A DNA stretch of 61,576 bases from Sphingopyxis panaciterrulae (GCF_014199295.1 NZ_JACIJH010000018.1:1-61576), one strand, 5' to 3'. Positions 8,774 through 19,205 are shown, counted from the first letter of the stretch. Translations and numbers: made by a program. Notes: a model not told the origin generated them from the sequence alone.

Positions 8774-9715
8774 ATGCAACCGGTGCTCTCCATCGCCGGC
8801 CTCGGCAAGACCTACAAGAGCGGTCACGAGGCCCTGTCCGGCGTCGACCTGACGATCGACAAGGGCGAGATTTTCGCGCTGCTCGGGCCGAACGGCGCGG
8901 GCAAGACGACGCTGATCAGCATCGTCTGCGGCATCGTCACGCCCAGCGCGGGGACGGTGACCGTCGCGGGCCACGACCATGTTCAGGGCTATCGCGCCGC
9001 GCGGTCGCTGATCGGACTGGTGCCGCAGGAACTGCACACCGACGCCTTCGAAAAGGTGATCGCGACGGTCAGCTTCTCGCGCGGGCTGTTCGGCAAGCCG
9101 CGCGACCCCGCCTTCATCGAGCAGTTGCTCCGCGACCTGTCGCTGTGGGACAAGCGCGACGCGAAGATCCTCGAACTGTCGGGCGGGATGAAGCGCCGGG
9201 TGATGATCGCCAAGGCGCTCAGCCACGAACCGGAGATTCTCTTCCTCGACGAACCGACCGCCGGCGTCGACGTCGAACTGCGCCGCGACATGTGGGCCAT
9301 GGTCCGCTCGCTGCGCGACCGCGGCGTGACGATCATCCTGACCACCCATTATATCGAGGAGGCCGAGGAGATGGCCGACCGCGTGGGCGTCATCAGCAAG
9401 GGTCGGCTGATCCTGGTCGAGGAGAAGCATGCGCTCATCAAGAAGCTCGGCCGCAAGACGCTGACCCTCAACCTCGCCGAGCCGCTGGCCGCGGTGCCTG
9501 GGGAACTGGCCGAGTGGAGACTCGAACTGGCGGGCGAGGGGCATGAACTCGTCTATGAATTCGACAGCCAGGCCGAGGCGACCGGCGTCCCCTCGCTGCT
9601 GCGGCGGATGAGCGACATCGGCATCGCGTTCAAGGATCTGCACACGAAGCAAAGCTCGCTCGAGGATATTTTCGTCGGGCTCGTCCACGACACCAAGGCG
9701 GAGCAGCCGGCATGA
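8774..9715 (+). CDS. ABC-2 type exporter ATP-binding subunit (NodI/YadG-like)
   Basis: A 313-residue ATPase that energises the permease encoded next. Walker A 'GPNGAGKTT' is at residues 38-46, the signature 'LSGGMKRR' at about 135, Walker B '[12 protein letters not shown]' at about 155, and the H-loop is in '[16 protein letters not shown]'. The extended C-terminal region (about 230-313) is usual for the YadG/NodI branch. The ATG at 8774 is the real start. A frame running upstream to 6836 is only a GC-rich shadow across other genes and the tRNA. The stop overlaps the permease start by ATGA. Confidence 0.92.
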   Translation: MQPVLSIAGLGKTYKSGHEALSGVDLTIDKGEIFALLGPNGAGKTTLISIVCGIVTPSAGTVTVAGHDHVQGYRAARSLIGLVPQELHTDAFEKVIATVSFSRGLFGKPRDPAFIEQLLRDLSLWDKRDAKILELSGGMKRRVMIAKALSHEPEILFLDEPTAGVDVELRRDMWAMVRSLRDRGVTIILTTHYIEEAEEMADRVGVISKGRLILVEEKHALIKKLGRKTLTLNLAEPLAAVPGELAEWRLELAGEGHELVYEFDSQAEATGVPSLLRRMSDIGIAFKDLHTKQSSLEDIFVGLVHDTKAEQPA

Positions 9716-10479
9716 ACGCAAACATGCGCGGCATCCGCGCCATCTATCTGTTCGAAATGGCGCGGTTCGGCCGCACCTTCTGGACCAGCCTGCTGATGCC
9801 GGTGGTCACCACCTCGCTCTATTTCGTCGTCTTCGGCTCAGCGATCGGCAGCCGGATGACCGAGGTGAGCAGCGTCCCCTATGGCGCCTTCATCGTGCCG
9901 GGGCTGATGATGCTGACGATGTTCACCGAAAGCATCAGCAACGCCAGCTTCGGCATCTACATGCCCAAATGGACCGGCACGATCTACGAGATGCTTTCGG
10001 CGCCGCTGTCGCCGCTCGAAATGGTCGTTGCCTATGTCGGCGCCGCGGCGACCAAGTCGGTCATCATCGGGGCGATCATCTTCGCGACCGCGCATCTGTT
10101 CGTCGATATCCAGGTCGCGCATCCGCTTCTGATGGCGGCGTTCATGCTTCTGATGGCGGTGACCTTCTGCCTGTTCGGCTTCATCATCGGCATCTGGGCG
10201 CAGAGTTTCGAGCAGTTGCAGGTGGTGCCGCTGCTCGTCGTCTATCCGCTGACCTTCCTCGGCGGGGCCTTCTATTCGCTGTCGATGCTGCCCCCTGCGT
10301 GGCAGACGGTGACGCTGTTCAACCCCGTCGTCTATCTGATCAGCGGCTTTCGCTGGACCTTCTTCGGCCAGGGCGACGTCGGCATCGGCGTCAGCATGGC
10401 CGCGGTGGCGCTGTTCCTGACGCTGTGCCTGGGCGTGATCTTCTGGGTCTTCCGCAGCGGCTATCGGCTCAAGAATTGA
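9712..10479 (+). CDS. ABC-2 type exporter permease (NodJ/YadH-like)
   Basis: A 255-residue inner-membrane permease with about six hydrophobic segments, among them '[20 protein letters not shown]', '[20 protein letters not shown]' and '[20 protein letters not shown]'. The ABC-2 signature region '[20 protein letters not shown]' precedes the last two helices. It overlaps the ATPase gene by 4 bases, so the pair forms an operon. YadGH-like exporters are conserved in sphingomonads, but their substrate is not firmly established. Confidence 0.92.
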   Translation: MNANMRGIRAIYLFEMARFGRTFWTSLLMPVVTTSLYFVVFGSAIGSRMTEVSSVPYGAFIVPGLMMLTMFTESISNASFGIYMPKWTGTIYEMLSAPLSPLEMVVAYVGAAATKSVIIGAIIFATAHLFVDIQVAHPLLMAAFMLLMAVTFCLFGFIIGIWAQSFEQLQVVPLLVVYPLTFLGGAFYSLSMLPPAWQTVTLFNPVVYLISGFRWTFFGQGDVGIGVSMAAVALFLTLCLGVIFWVFRSGYRLKN

Positions 10480-10500
10480 GGCGAGCGTCACCTCCGCATT

Positions 10501-10541
10501 CGTCATTGCTTCCCCCGGCTTTCGCCGGGGAAGCAATGACG
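10501..10541. repeat. REP-like palindrome (compound)
   Basis: CGTCATTGCTTCCCC (10501-10515) pairs perfectly with GGGGAAGCAATGACG (10527-10541). The hairpin top is the CGGC-TTTC-GCCG module. The two building blocks, GTCATTGC/GCAATGAC and CCCCGGCTTTCGC(C/T)GGGG, recur separately at 20811-20845 and 18158-18227. This suggests a dispersed repetitive extragenic palindrome family. It also lies between convergent genes and could terminate both. Confidence 0.8.
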
Positions 10542-10553
10542 GACCTGTAAAGC

Positions 10554-10832
10554 TCAGCCGTTCAGTCGCTCGCGCATTTCCTTGCCGGGCTTGAAATAGG
10601 GGACGTTCTTCGCCTGCACCGCGACCGGATCGCCGGTGCGCGGATTGCGGCCGGTGCGCGAGTCGCGGCTTCGCGTTGAAAAGGCGCCGAAACCGCGCAG
10701 TTCGACGCGGCCTCCGGCGGCAAGCTGGTCGACGATGGCATCGAAGAAGGCGTCGACGATGCGCTCGACCTCCTCAAGGCGCAAATCCTTGTTTTCGTTC
10801 GCGATCTTTTGGACCAGTTCCGACCGGATCAT
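10554..10832 (-). CDS. ihfB: Integration host factor beta subunit
   Basis: A 92-residue DNA-bending protein of the HU/IHF family, pairing with IhfA to bend DNA at nucleoid, promoter and recombination sites. The N-terminal dimer helices include '[15 protein letters not shown]' and '[17 protein letters not shown]'. The core '[13 protein letters not shown]' and the beta arm '[12 protein letters not shown]' are followed by '[13 protein letters not shown]', typical of IhfB. The length is normal. It is downstream of rpsA on the same strand, the classical rpsA-ihfB arrangement, but the rpsA terminator at 10974-11005 separates them, so it probably has its own promoter. Confidence 0.93.
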   Translation of the reverse strand: MIRSELVQKIANENKDLRLEEVERIVDAFFDAIVDQLAAGGRVELRGFGAFSTRSRDSRTGRNPRTGDPVAVQAKNVPYFKPGKEMRERLNG

Positions 10833-10973
10833 CAGCTTCCCCTATATATCTCACGCGCGTCCCGAAAGACGCGGTCCATCCGGTCGTTGCCGGCACCGAT
10901 GCGCGTGGACCCCTCCCAACGCGGGCCGGAGACTAACATGAATCAATGGGGCGTCAAAATATATAGAGCGACG

Positions 10974-11005
10974 AAAAAGGCCCGCCGAGGGACACTCGGC
11001 GGGCC
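10974..11005 (-). terminator. Rho-independent terminator of rpsA
   Basis: Perfect 11-base stem GGCCCGCCGAG (10979-10989) / CTCGGCGGGCC (10995-11005) with a 5-base loop. On the minus strand it is followed by a TTTTT run (10978-10974). It lies 30 bases beyond the rpsA stop. Confidence 0.9.
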
Positions 11006-11035
11006 TTTCCGTTCGTTCGTCGAAAGGGGAAAGGA

Positions 11036-12745
<1,710 letters not shown>

Positions 12746-12879
12746 AGATGTGTCTTCCTTACTTCATTGTTTCCGGCCAAGCGGTTGAGTCCGCTGGTCT
12801 TGTGGCCGAACCGTCCCGTCCGCCGGATGCGGGTCGGGACATCCTCGGAACGATATACCGGATAAAGCGCGGGCAAAGC

Positions 12880-12913
12880 AAAAAGGGCGCGACGAGTGCA
12901 CCCCGTCACGCCC
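12880..12913 (-). terminator. Rho-independent terminator of aroA-cmk
   Basis: GGGCGCGACG (12885-12894) pairs with CGTCACGCCC (12904-12913), with one mismatch in the stem. On the minus strand it is followed by TTTTT (12884-12880). It lies just beyond the cmk stop, separating cmk from rpsA transcription, so rpsA must start from a promoter in 12746-12879. Confidence 0.8.
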
Positions 12914-12918
12914 GACGC

Positions 12919-13551
12919 TCAGATGGAGCGGCGGCCTGTCCGTGCCTCAACCAGCGTAATCGCCCGTTGGACGGCCTCGCCTATAGTCATTTCGCCCGTA
13001 TCGAGCAAGTCCGCATCCGCGGCGCGGATCAGCGGTGCATCGGCGCGACCGGTATCGCGCGCGTCGCGGGCGTGGATGTCGGCGAGCATCGCCTCGAAAC
13101 TGACCTCCACCCCGCGCCCCAGTATCTCAGTATGGCGCCGCCGCGCGCGCTCCTCGGGCGAGGCGGTGACGAACAGCTTGGCGTCGGCGTGGGGCGCGAT
13201 GACGGTGCCAATATCGCGCCCGTCGAGCACCGCGCCGCCCGGCTGGTTCGCGAAATCGACCTGCCGGCGTAGCAGCGCCTTGCGAACCGTCGGGTGCACC
13301 GACACCCGGCTGGCGAGGCTTCCGGTGCTTTCATAGCGCAGTGCCGGGTCATCGAGCAGGCTGTCGGGAAAGTCGCATGCCACGAGGGCGTCGCTTGCAT
13401 CGTCCGGGTCGCCATGGTTGAGCTGCGTCTGATAGCCGACCGCGCGATAGAGCAGCCCGGTGTCGAGCACCGGGAGCCCGAAATGCGCCGCCAGCGCGCG
13501 CGCGATCGTGCCCTTGCCCGATGCGGTCGGCCCGTCGACGGCGATGATCAC
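12919..13551 (-). CDS. cmk: (d)CMP kinase
   Basis: A 210-residue cytidylate kinase that phosphorylates CMP and dCMP with ATP. The P-loop 'GPTASGKGTIA' begins at residue 7. 'LDTGLLYRAVGYQ' and 'DGRDIGTVIAPHADAKLFVTA' are the CMP-binding and lid segments of the family, and 'ERARRRHTEI' carries conserved arginines. The start is GTG at 13551, overlapping the aroA stop as GTGA, which indicates translational coupling. A terminator follows. Confidence 0.96.
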   Translation of the reverse strand: MIIAVDGPTASGKGTIARALAAHFGLPVLDTGLLYRAVGYQTQLNHGDPDDASDALVACDFPDSLLDDPALRYESTGSLASRVSVHPTVRKALLRRQVDFANQPGGAVLDGRDIGTVIAPHADAKLFVTASPEERARRRHTEILGRGVEVSFEAMLADIHARDARDTGRADAPLIRAADADLLDTGEMTIGEAVQRAITLVEARTGRRSI

Positions 13552-14888
13552 CGCTGCAACCCTTCGAGCAGCGGTTCGAAATTGGGAAAGCTCGTCGCGA
13601 CCGGCGCCATGTCGTCGATCTCCACCGGTGCCGTGCTAACCAGTCCGGCGACGGCGAAGCTCATGCAGATGCGATGGTCGAGGTGGCCGCCGATGGTCGC
13701 ACCGCCGGTCAGCGGATCGCCGCCGGTGCCCTCGATGACCAAGCCGTCCGCACTTTCCTCGACCCGCGCGCCGATGGCCTGCAGGCCCGCTGCCATGACG
13801 GACAGCCGGTCGCTTTCCTTGACGCGCAGTTCGTCGAGGCCCGTCGTCACCGTGCGCCCCTCGGCGAGCGCGGCGGCGACGAAGAGGATCGGAAATTCGT
13901 CGATCATGCTCGGCGCGAGCGCCGGATCGACCGCGATGCCCTCCAACATGCTGTGGCGGACGCGCAGGTCGGCGACCGGCTCGCCGCCGACGGTGCGTGC
14001 GTCGAGCAGTTCGATATCGCCGCCCATCGACTGCAGTACTTCGACCAGCCCGGCGCGTGTCGGGTTGAGCCCGACATTGGCGATGGTGACGTCCGATCCG
14101 GGAATCAGCAGCGCTGCGACGATGAAGAAGGCCGCCGACGAGGGGTCGCCGGGCACCGCGATGATCTGCGGCTTCAACTCGGCTTCGCCGCGCAGGCGGA
14201 TGTGGCGGGTGCCGTCGGCCTCGGTCTCGACGCTCAGTTCGGCGCCGAAGCCTTGCAGCATTCGCTCGCTATGGTCACGCGTCGGGACGGGCTCGATCAC
14301 TTCGGTGATTCCCGGCGTGTTCAGCCCGGCCAGCAGCACCGCGCTCTTCACCTGCGCCGAGGCCATCGGCAGGCGATAGGAGAGGGGGATCGCCGGCGCG
14401 AGCCCGCGAATCATCAGCGGCAGGGTCTTGGTTCCATTGGCTCCCGGCGAGGCGGTGATGTCCGCTCCCATCTGCGACAGCGGGTCGATCACCCTGCCCA
14501 TCGGGCGCCCCGACAGGCTGGCGTCGCCGATGAAGGTCGCGGTGATCGGGTGGCTCGCGACCAGTCCCATCAGCAGCCGGGTCGAGGTACCGCTATTCCC
14601 CATGTCGAGCGCCTCGCGCGGCTGCAGCAGCCCGCCGACGCCGACGCCGTCGATCACCCATTCGCCGCTTTCCAGGCGCTCGATGCCAGCGCCCATCGCG
14701 CGCATCGCGGTCGCGGTGGCGAGCACGTCGTGCCCTTCGAGCAGGCCGGTGACGCGACTGGTGCCGACCGCGAGCGCGGACAGTATCAGCGCGCGGTGCG
14801 AGATGCTTTTGTCGCCGGGAATGGCGATCCTGCCTTGCAGGGGAGAGGAGGCCGAGAAGCGGCGCGGCTTGATGGTGAGGTCTGTCAT
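13548..14888 (-). CDS. aroA: 3-phosphoshikimate 1-carboxyvinyltransferase (EPSP synthase)
   Basis: A 446-residue shikimate-pathway enzyme that joins phosphoenolpyruvate to shikimate 3-phosphate. Key motifs are 'GDKSISHRALILSALA' near residue 25, 'LDMGNSGTSTRLLMG' (PEP/S3P site) and 'LRVKESDRL' near the C-terminus, with 'TRDHSERML' and 'EFPILFVAAALAEG' also typical. The segment 'DMGNSGTSTR' has the class II-like spacing used by alphaproteobacteria. The start ATG at 14888 was preferred over far-upstream frames that run across the divergent gene. It is the first gene of the aroA-cmk operon. Confidence 0.96.
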   Translation of the reverse strand: MTDLTIKPRRFSASSPLQGRIAIPGDKSISHRALILSALAVGTSRVTGLLEGHDVLATATAMRAMGAGIERLESGEWVIDGVGVGGLLQPREALDMGNSGTSTRLLMGLVASHPITATFIGDASLSGRPMGRVIDPLSQMGADITASPGANGTKTLPLMIRGLAPAIPLSYRLPMASAQVKSAVLLAGLNTPGITEVIEPVPTRDHSERMLQGFGAELSVETEADGTRHIRLRGEAELKPQIIAVPGDPSSAAFFIVAALLIPGSDVTIANVGLNPTRAGLVEVLQSMGGDIELLDARTVGGEPVADLRVRHSMLEGIAVDPALAPSMIDEFPILFVAAALAEGRTVTTGLDELRVKESDRLSVMAAGLQAIGARVEESADGLVIEGTGGDPLTGGATIGGHLDHRICMSFAVAGLVSTAPVEIDDMAPVATSFPNFEPLLEGLQR

Positions 14889-15014
14889 CGCGCGGCGCTT
14901 TTGACAGCGGCCCGACAATCTGGCAAGGCGCACGCCGATTTGACGGTTCGGCCGGCATGGCGCCGTCCTTCTTCCAAAATTTCTATCCTGTTTCCAAAAG
15001 GTTACGAGGCTTAT

Positions 15015-15332
15015 ATGGTAAAGGCTGAATGGGGCACGAAACGTAGCTGCCCGAAATGCGCCACGCGATTCTATGATTTGACCAACGACGATCCGGTCAC
15101 CTGTATCAATTGCGGCTATGCGTGGATTCCGGAATCGGTGCTGAAATCGAAGCAGCCGATGCCCTTCGAAGAGGCTGAAAAGCCCAAGGCGAAGGAAGAA
15201 TCGAGCAGCGACGATCTGGATCTGGACGTCGATGTGGACGAAGACAGCGATTCCCCCGACAACGACGTCGACCTTGGCGGGGACGACGATCTGGGCGTCG
15301 CGACCGGCGACGACGGGGACGACGAAAGCTGA
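15015..15332 (+). CDS. TIGR02300 family acidic zinc-ribbon-like protein
   Basis: A 105-residue protein of the TIGR02300 ('FYDLN acid domain') family found in alphaproteobacteria. The N-terminus contains a Cys4 pair, 'CPKCATRFYDLTNDDPVTC' and 'CINCGYAW', expected to bind zinc. The C-terminal half is almost purely Asp/Glu/Ser ('DDLDLDVDVDEDSDSPDND'). The function is unknown. It is divergent from aroA across a 126-base gap and is followed by a hairpin. Confidence 0.9.
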   Translation: MVKAEWGTKRSCPKCATRFYDLTNDDPVTCINCGYAWIPESVLKSKQPMPFEEAEKPKAKEESSSDDLDLDVDVDEDSDSPDNDVDLGGDDDLGVATGDDGDDES

Positions 15333-15344
15333 TATTGTCGGCGA

Positions 15345-15380
15345 GGGGCCAAAAAAGCATCGCACGATGCATTTGGCCCC
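15345..15380 (+). terminator. Hairpin after the TIGR02300 gene
   Basis: GGGGCCAAA (15345-15353) pairs with TTTGGCCCC (15372-15380), and the inner GCATCG/CGATGC also pair around a CA loop. The hairpin is long and stable but has only a short TT after it. It is probably the terminator of the upstream gene. Confidence 0.65.
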
Positions 15381-15453
15381 TTGCATAGTGGGCGCGCGCT
15401 GGTAAAGGCGGCGTCCCGATCGCATCACCCAGAGCGATCTCGCGAAATGGCAC

Positions 15454-15529
<76 letters not shown>

Positions 15530-15599
15530 TTTCGAAAAGTTCGGTAAAAACCGGGCCGACGCGCCAAGCGGGCGGCCCTTTTTCTTGCCTGCAACCGGC

Positions 15600-16043
15600 T
15601 CAGCCGACCGCTTCGGCCCTGCCCAAGGGCTCGAGCGCGATCGGGTCGGCGAGGGTGATCCGGTCGAGGATCGCCGCGGTGTCGTCGCGGACCTTCAGCA
15701 TCAGGCTGCGCATCCGACAATCGACCTCGGGCAGGCAATTCTTGCAATGCTCGTGCGCGTTGCGGCTTGCGCAGGGCACGAGCGCGAGCGAGCCGCGGGT
15801 CAGGCGGACGAGATCGCCATAGCTGATGTCGACCGGCGGCAACGCAAGCTGATAGCCGCCGTCGCGTCCGCGCTGCGAGATGAGCAGCCCCTCGCGCGCC
15901 ATTTCCGACAGGATGACGGTCAGGAATTTGGGTGGAATATTCTGCGCCTCCGCAATGTCCGCGAGCTGCACCTGCCCCTTGCCCCAATGGTCGGCGAGGT
16001 GCTGGAAGGCGCGGATCGTATAGCGGGTCTTCTGCGAAAGCAT
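15600..16043 (-). CDS. Rrf2-family transcriptional regulator
   Basis: A 147-residue winged-helix regulator of the Rrf2 family (IscR/NsrR/CymR). The N-terminal HTH is 'YTIRAFQHLAD' through 'IAEAQNIPPKFLTVILSEMAREGLL', with the wing 'SQRGRDGGYQLALP'. Cysteines occur in 'LVPCASRNAHEHCKNC' and 'EVDCRM', a C-x7-C-x2-C-x5-C spacing that could hold an iron-sulfur cluster. The spacing is not exactly that of IscR, so the signal (iron, nitric oxide or other) is open. It is divergent from the secreted-protein operon. Confidence 0.88.
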   Translation of the reverse strand: MLSQKTRYTIRAFQHLADHWGKGQVQLADIAEAQNIPPKFLTVILSEMAREGLLISQRGRDGGYQLALPPVDISYGDLVRLTRGSLALVPCASRNAHEHCKNCLPEVDCRMRSLMLKVRDDTAAILDRITLADPIALEPLGRAEAVG

Positions 16044-16191
16044 GACGGCGTTACTGTGACATATTCCATCTTAATTCAACCTGTCTGGATGAGATTTCCG
16101 GGGGTGTTGATGAAAATCACAGCGGATGGCATGAATTGGGCATAAAAGGGCGCGCAGGATGGCCCGTATCGGGCACGACAGGGGATGAATG
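16044..16191. promoter_or_regulatory. Divergent promoter region, Rrf2 / secreted proteins
   Basis: A 148-base gap between divergent genes. It is less GC-rich than its neighbours near 16050-16080. It presumably holds both promoters and possibly an Rrf2 site, but I cannot define boxes confidently. Confidence 0.35.
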
Positions 16192-16761
16192 ATGCGCAAG
16201 ATATTCGCGGCTCCCGCGGTGATCGCCGCCGCCATGCTGGCCGCGGCGCCGGTGCAGGCACAGTTTGGCGGCCTGCTGCGCAAGGTGACGACTCCTGCGC
16301 CGGCGCCGAGTCCCGAGGGTGACGACGACAATGGCGGCTGCCCCAAGGGCAAGTCGGGCAGCAGCGTCGGGCGCGGTATATTGGGCAGCGTGCTGCGCGA
16401 CGCGGTCGGCGATGCGGCCAGCAAGGCCGGCGTCTACAGCTATGTTCCGATTGCCGAGGTCAGCGATACGCTGACCGACGCCATCGCCTGCCGCCTCGAT
16501 CCCGAGGAGCAGAAACAGGCGGCCGAGGCGACCGAGGTGGCCGTGCGCGGCGAAGCGGTCGGATCGACCGCGAACTGGACCAGCGAAACGCGCGAAGGGG
16601 TCAGCGGCTCGTCGACGATCATCGCGCGCAACGACGAATCGGGCGGGCGCCAGTGCATCAACGTCACCGACTTCATCATCGTCGATGGCGAGGAAACGCG
16701 CGCCACCAAGCGCATGTGCCGCGAACCCGGCCAGCCCCGCTACACGCTGGCCCAGGCGTGA
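16192..16761 (+). CDS. Secreted protein of unknown function
   Basis: A 189-residue protein with a clear signal peptide ('MRKIFAAPAVIAAAMLAAAP', cleavage after VQAQ). The mature part has a glycine-rich segment ('GKSGSSVGRGILGSVLRDAV') and a C-terminal domain with two cysteines ('GGRQCINVTDFIIVDGEE', 'RMCREPGQPRY'). This spacing resembles the C-terminal 'CR.y....i..dG......g.aCr..dG.W' domain of rickettsial 17-kDa-type surface antigens, which I offer only as a weak resemblance. An ATG one codon earlier (16189) is equally possible. Its stop overlaps the next gene's start by GTGA. Confidence 0.75.
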   Translation: MRKIFAAPAVIAAAMLAAAPVQAQFGGLLRKVTTPAPAPSPEGDDDNGGCPKGKSGSSVGRGILGSVLRDAVGDAASKAGVYSYVPIAEVSDTLTDAIACRLDPEEQKQAAEATEVAVRGEAVGSTANWTSETREGVSGSSTIIARNDESGGRQCINVTDFIIVDGEETRATKRMCREPGQPRYTLAQA

Positions 16762-17474
16762 AGCGCGGTATCCGCCTCGCGCTTGGTCTCGCCGCGCTCG
16801 CGACGCTCGGCGCGAAGCCCGCGACGGACCCCTTGAACCCAACCTGTCCGCTCCATCCCAACTGGTCGACCAATCCGACGATGGTGCTGACTCCGGTCGA
16901 ACGGAACGGGGTCAAGATTTTGCTCGCCGAGGGGCGCGTCGACGCCGGTCTGCCCGACCGGCTGGAGGCGGCGCTGGCCGCCCATCCCGGCATCGCCGAA
17001 ATCTGGTTGAGTTCGCCCGGCGGCGATGCGCGCGCCGGCAATGAAGCGGGGCGGATCATCCGCCGGAATCTGGGGCTCACGACGCGCATCCCGTCGGGAT
17101 CGGCCTGTTTCAGCGCGTGCAACTTCGTCTTCATGGGCGGCATCCCGCGCTATGTCGATCCGGGTGGCCTGTTCATCGTCCATATGTTCACCCGCACCGG
17201 CGACCGCAGCACCATCGACATGAGCGTCGCGATGGGCACCGACGCGACGACCGAGCTGATCGGCGACGTCGAGCAGGACGCTGCGCTGCTCGCGAGCGAG
17301 GACAATGATTTCCTGATCCGCATGGGCGTGTCGCGCAAGCTGCTGACCGACGTCATGTATCAGCAAAAGGCGGTCAAAGGCAGCGGCCCCGACCAGTCGA
17401 CGCGGCGCTGCCTGACGCGCGAGGAGGTGCTGAAATATGGCGTCGACAGCACTGACACGACCGGCGGCGGCTGA
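16758..17474 (+). CDS. Periplasmic ClpP-like (crotonase-fold) protein
   Basis: A 238-residue protein with an N-terminal signal-like segment ('RLALGLAALATLGAKPA') and a ClpP/crotonase-like core. 'IAEIWLSSPGGDARAGNEAG' is the 'i.SPGG....a..i' strand-turn. 'SGSACFSACNFVFMGG' corresponds to the nucleophile-serine elbow, and 'GGLFIVHMF' carries a histidine in the position of the catalytic one. Such COG3904-type proteins are predicted secreted proteases or scaffolds. The start is GTG at 16758, overlapping the previous stop. The coupling suggests that the two secreted proteins act together. Confidence 0.75.
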   Translation: MKRGIRLALGLAALATLGAKPATDPLNPTCPLHPNWSTNPTMVLTPVERNGVKILLAEGRVDAGLPDRLEAALAAHPGIAEIWLSSPGGDARAGNEAGRIIRRNLGLTTRIPSGSACFSACNFVFMGGIPRYVDPGGLFIVHMFTRTGDRSTIDMSVAMGTDATTELIGDVEQDAALLASEDNDFLIRMGVSRKLLTDVMYQQKAVKGSGPDQSTRRCLTREEVLKYGVDSTDTTGGG

Positions 17475-17543
17475 AACGGCGCTGCAAGGTTGCAAAGTGA
17501 AACGGACGGGATAGACTGGCCGCAATTATTGGGAGAGCCGGCG

Positions 17544-18146
17544 ATGAATGACATGACGCACCCGCGCGCCAAATTCCGGGCGATGACCGAAGGCACGCAG
17601 CAGGACTGGGACATCATCGCCGCCGAGCAGAAGGTCTTTGCGCCGAACAACGGCGCGCGCATCCTCGCGCATCTGAAGCTGCTCGCGGGCGATTATGGCG
17701 GCTTTCCGGTCGACCGGCTGACGCATTGCCTGCAAACGGCGACGCGTGCGCATCGCGACGGGCGCGACGAGGAATATGTGGTAATGGCGCTGCTCCACGA
17801 CATCGGCGACACGCTCGGCGCCTTCAACCACCCCGATATCGCGGCGGCGATCTTGAAACCCTTCCTGTCGGAAGAGAATCACTGGATCGTGCAGCATCAC
17901 GGTATTTTCCAGGGCCATTATTTCTTCCACTATATCGGCCTCGACCGCGATATGCGCGACCAGTTCGAGGATCATCCCTACGCGGCCGCCTGCGCGGAAT
18001 TCTGCGAGAAATACGACCAGCCGGCGTTCGACCCCGATTACGACACGTTGCCGCTGGAATTTTTCGAACCGATGGTGATGCGCCTGTGCGCCTATCCGAA
18101 GAACAGTATCTACAAGAAGGTGATGGTCGAGGAAGCGGCCGCGTAA
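17544..18146 (+). CDS. HD-domain phosphohydrolase/oxygenase-like protein
   Basis: A 200-residue HD-superfamily protein. Metal ligands of the HD core are visible: 'RLTHCLQTATRAHRDG' (first His), 'VVMALLHDIGD' (the HD pair) and 'NHWIVQHHGIFQGHYFFHYI' (downstream histidines). The late extra histidines resemble the dinuclear iron PhnZ/MIOX-type HD oxygenases as much as phosphohydrolases, so the chemistry is open. The ATG at 17544 has GGGAG about ten bases upstream. The gene stands alone, followed by a REP-like pair. Confidence 0.8.
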   Translation: MNDMTHPRAKFRAMTEGTQQDWDIIAAEQKVFAPNNGARILAHLKLLAGDYGGFPVDRLTHCLQTATRAHRDGRDEEYVVMALLHDIGDTLGAFNHPDIAAAILKPFLSEENHWIVQHHGIFQGHYFFHYIGLDRDMRDQFEDHPYAAACAEFCEKYDQPAFDPDYDTLPLEFFEPMVMRLCAYPKNSIYKKVMVEEAAA

Positions 18147-18157
18147 ATAACGGCGTC

Positions 18158-18227
18158 GCCCCAGCGAAAGCCGGGGCCGCCTACAACCTTGCGCTGCCTT
18201 GATGGTCACCCCGGCTTTCGCTGGGGC
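18158..18227. repeat. Inverted pair of REP-like modules
   Basis: GCCCCAGCGAAAGCCGGGG (18158-18176) and its exact reverse complement (18209-18227) flank a 32-base loop, between convergent genes. Each arm is itself the CCCCGGCTTTCGC(C/T)GGGG module also found at the top of the 10501-10541 palindrome. A bidirectional terminator role is possible. Confidence 0.8.
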
Positions 18228-18236
18228 GGCGAGAAT

Positions 18237-19040
18237 CTACTTCCCCTTGAACTCGGTCTTGCGCTTCTGCTGGAATGCGAGGACGCCTTCCATCGCATCC
18301 TCGCTGTTGCCTGCGACGAATTGTCCCATCGCCTCGCTGTCGAGCGTCTCGGCATAGCTTTGCGAAAGGCCGGCGCGCAGCACCTTACGCATCGTGCCCA
18401 GCGATACCGTCGGGCCGTTCGCCAGCCGCACGGCCAGCGCCCGGGCCTCGGCCATCAATTCGGCGTCCTCGATGCATTGATAGACCATGCCCCATGCGGC
18501 CGCCTGCTCCCCCGAAATCTTCTCGCCCAGCATCATCATCTGCATCGCGCGCGGCACGCCGACCAGACGCGGCAGCAGCCATGACGAACCGCCGTCGGGG
18601 ATCAGGCCGATGTTGACGAAGGCCTGCAGGAAATAGGCGCTCTTGCCCGCGATGGTGAAATCGCCCGACAGGGCGAAGCTGCACCCGACGCCCGCCGCGG
18701 GGCCGTTGACCGCGGTGACGACAGGAATGTCGAGATTGGCGAGCGCGAGCAGCATCGGATTATAGTGATTGCGCAGCGCTTTGCGACTGTTGGCGCCGCC
18801 GCCGACCGCCGATGCGCCGCGGTCGCCCGCCAGATCGGCGCCCGAGCAGAATCCGCGTCCCTCGCCGGTAATCAGCAGCGCGCGCGCCCCGAGCACACCC
18901 ATCCAGTCGAGCGCCGTGCGAATATCGTCGGCCATCGCCGGCGGCATCGAATTGAGCCGTTCGGGCCGGTTGAGCGTGATCGTCGCCACCTGGTCGGCGA
19001 CGTCGAGCCTGATCGTGTCGAAGCTGGGGATGTCGGTCAT
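18237..19040 (-). CDS. Enoyl-CoA hydratase/isomerase family protein
   Basis: A 267-residue crotonase. The acyl-CoA fold motifs are 'VATITLNRPERLNSM', 'GRGFCSGADLAG' (first oxyanion-hole segment) and 'NGPAAGVGCSFALSGDFTIA' (second oxyanion hole). 'GLIPDGGSSWLLPRLVG' carries the aspartate found in PaaG/ECI-type members in place of one hydratase glutamate. It therefore may be an isomerase or a phenylacetate-type enoyl-CoA hydratase rather than a classical FadB-like hydratase. The start is the ATG at 19040. A perfect palindrome 30 bases upstream probably regulates it. Confidence 0.85.
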   Translation of the reverse strand: MTDIPSFDTIRLDVADQVATITLNRPERLNSMPPAMADDIRTALDWMGVLGARALLITGEGRGFCSGADLAGDRGASAVGGGANSRKALRNHYNPMLLALANLDIPVVTAVNGPAAGVGCSFALSGDFTIAGKSAYFLQAFVNIGLIPDGGSSWLLPRLVGVPRAMQMMMLGEKISGEQAAAWGMVYQCIEDAELMAEARALAVRLANGPTVSLGTMRKVLRAGLSQSYAETLDSEAMGQFVAGNSEDAMEGVLAFQQKRKTEFKGK

Positions 19041-19069
19041 GGGGAAGAAATCCTCTCGGGGTGCTTTAC

Positions 19070-19087
19070 CTTTACGTTCACGTAAAG
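19070..19087 (-). promoter_or_regulatory. Candidate operator CTTTACGT-TC-ACGTAAAG
   Basis: A perfect 8-base inverted repeat with a 2-base centre lies 30 bases upstream of the enoyl-CoA hydratase ATG. TTTACGTNNACGTAAA-type sites are reported for LiuR/MerR- or TetR-type regulators of fatty- and branched-chain-acid degradation, which fits the gene. Assignment to a named regulator is inference. Confidence 0.6.
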
Positions 19088-19205
19088 ATGTGGCCGATTT
19101 GCGGGGCGAGTGCAAGGGGTGACCGGCGCATTCGCCGGTGCGGCGGGGAAGGGCGCGCGCGCCGCCCCTTCCCACGGCGCGTGCGCCCTGCTAGGCGCCC
19201 GCGCC

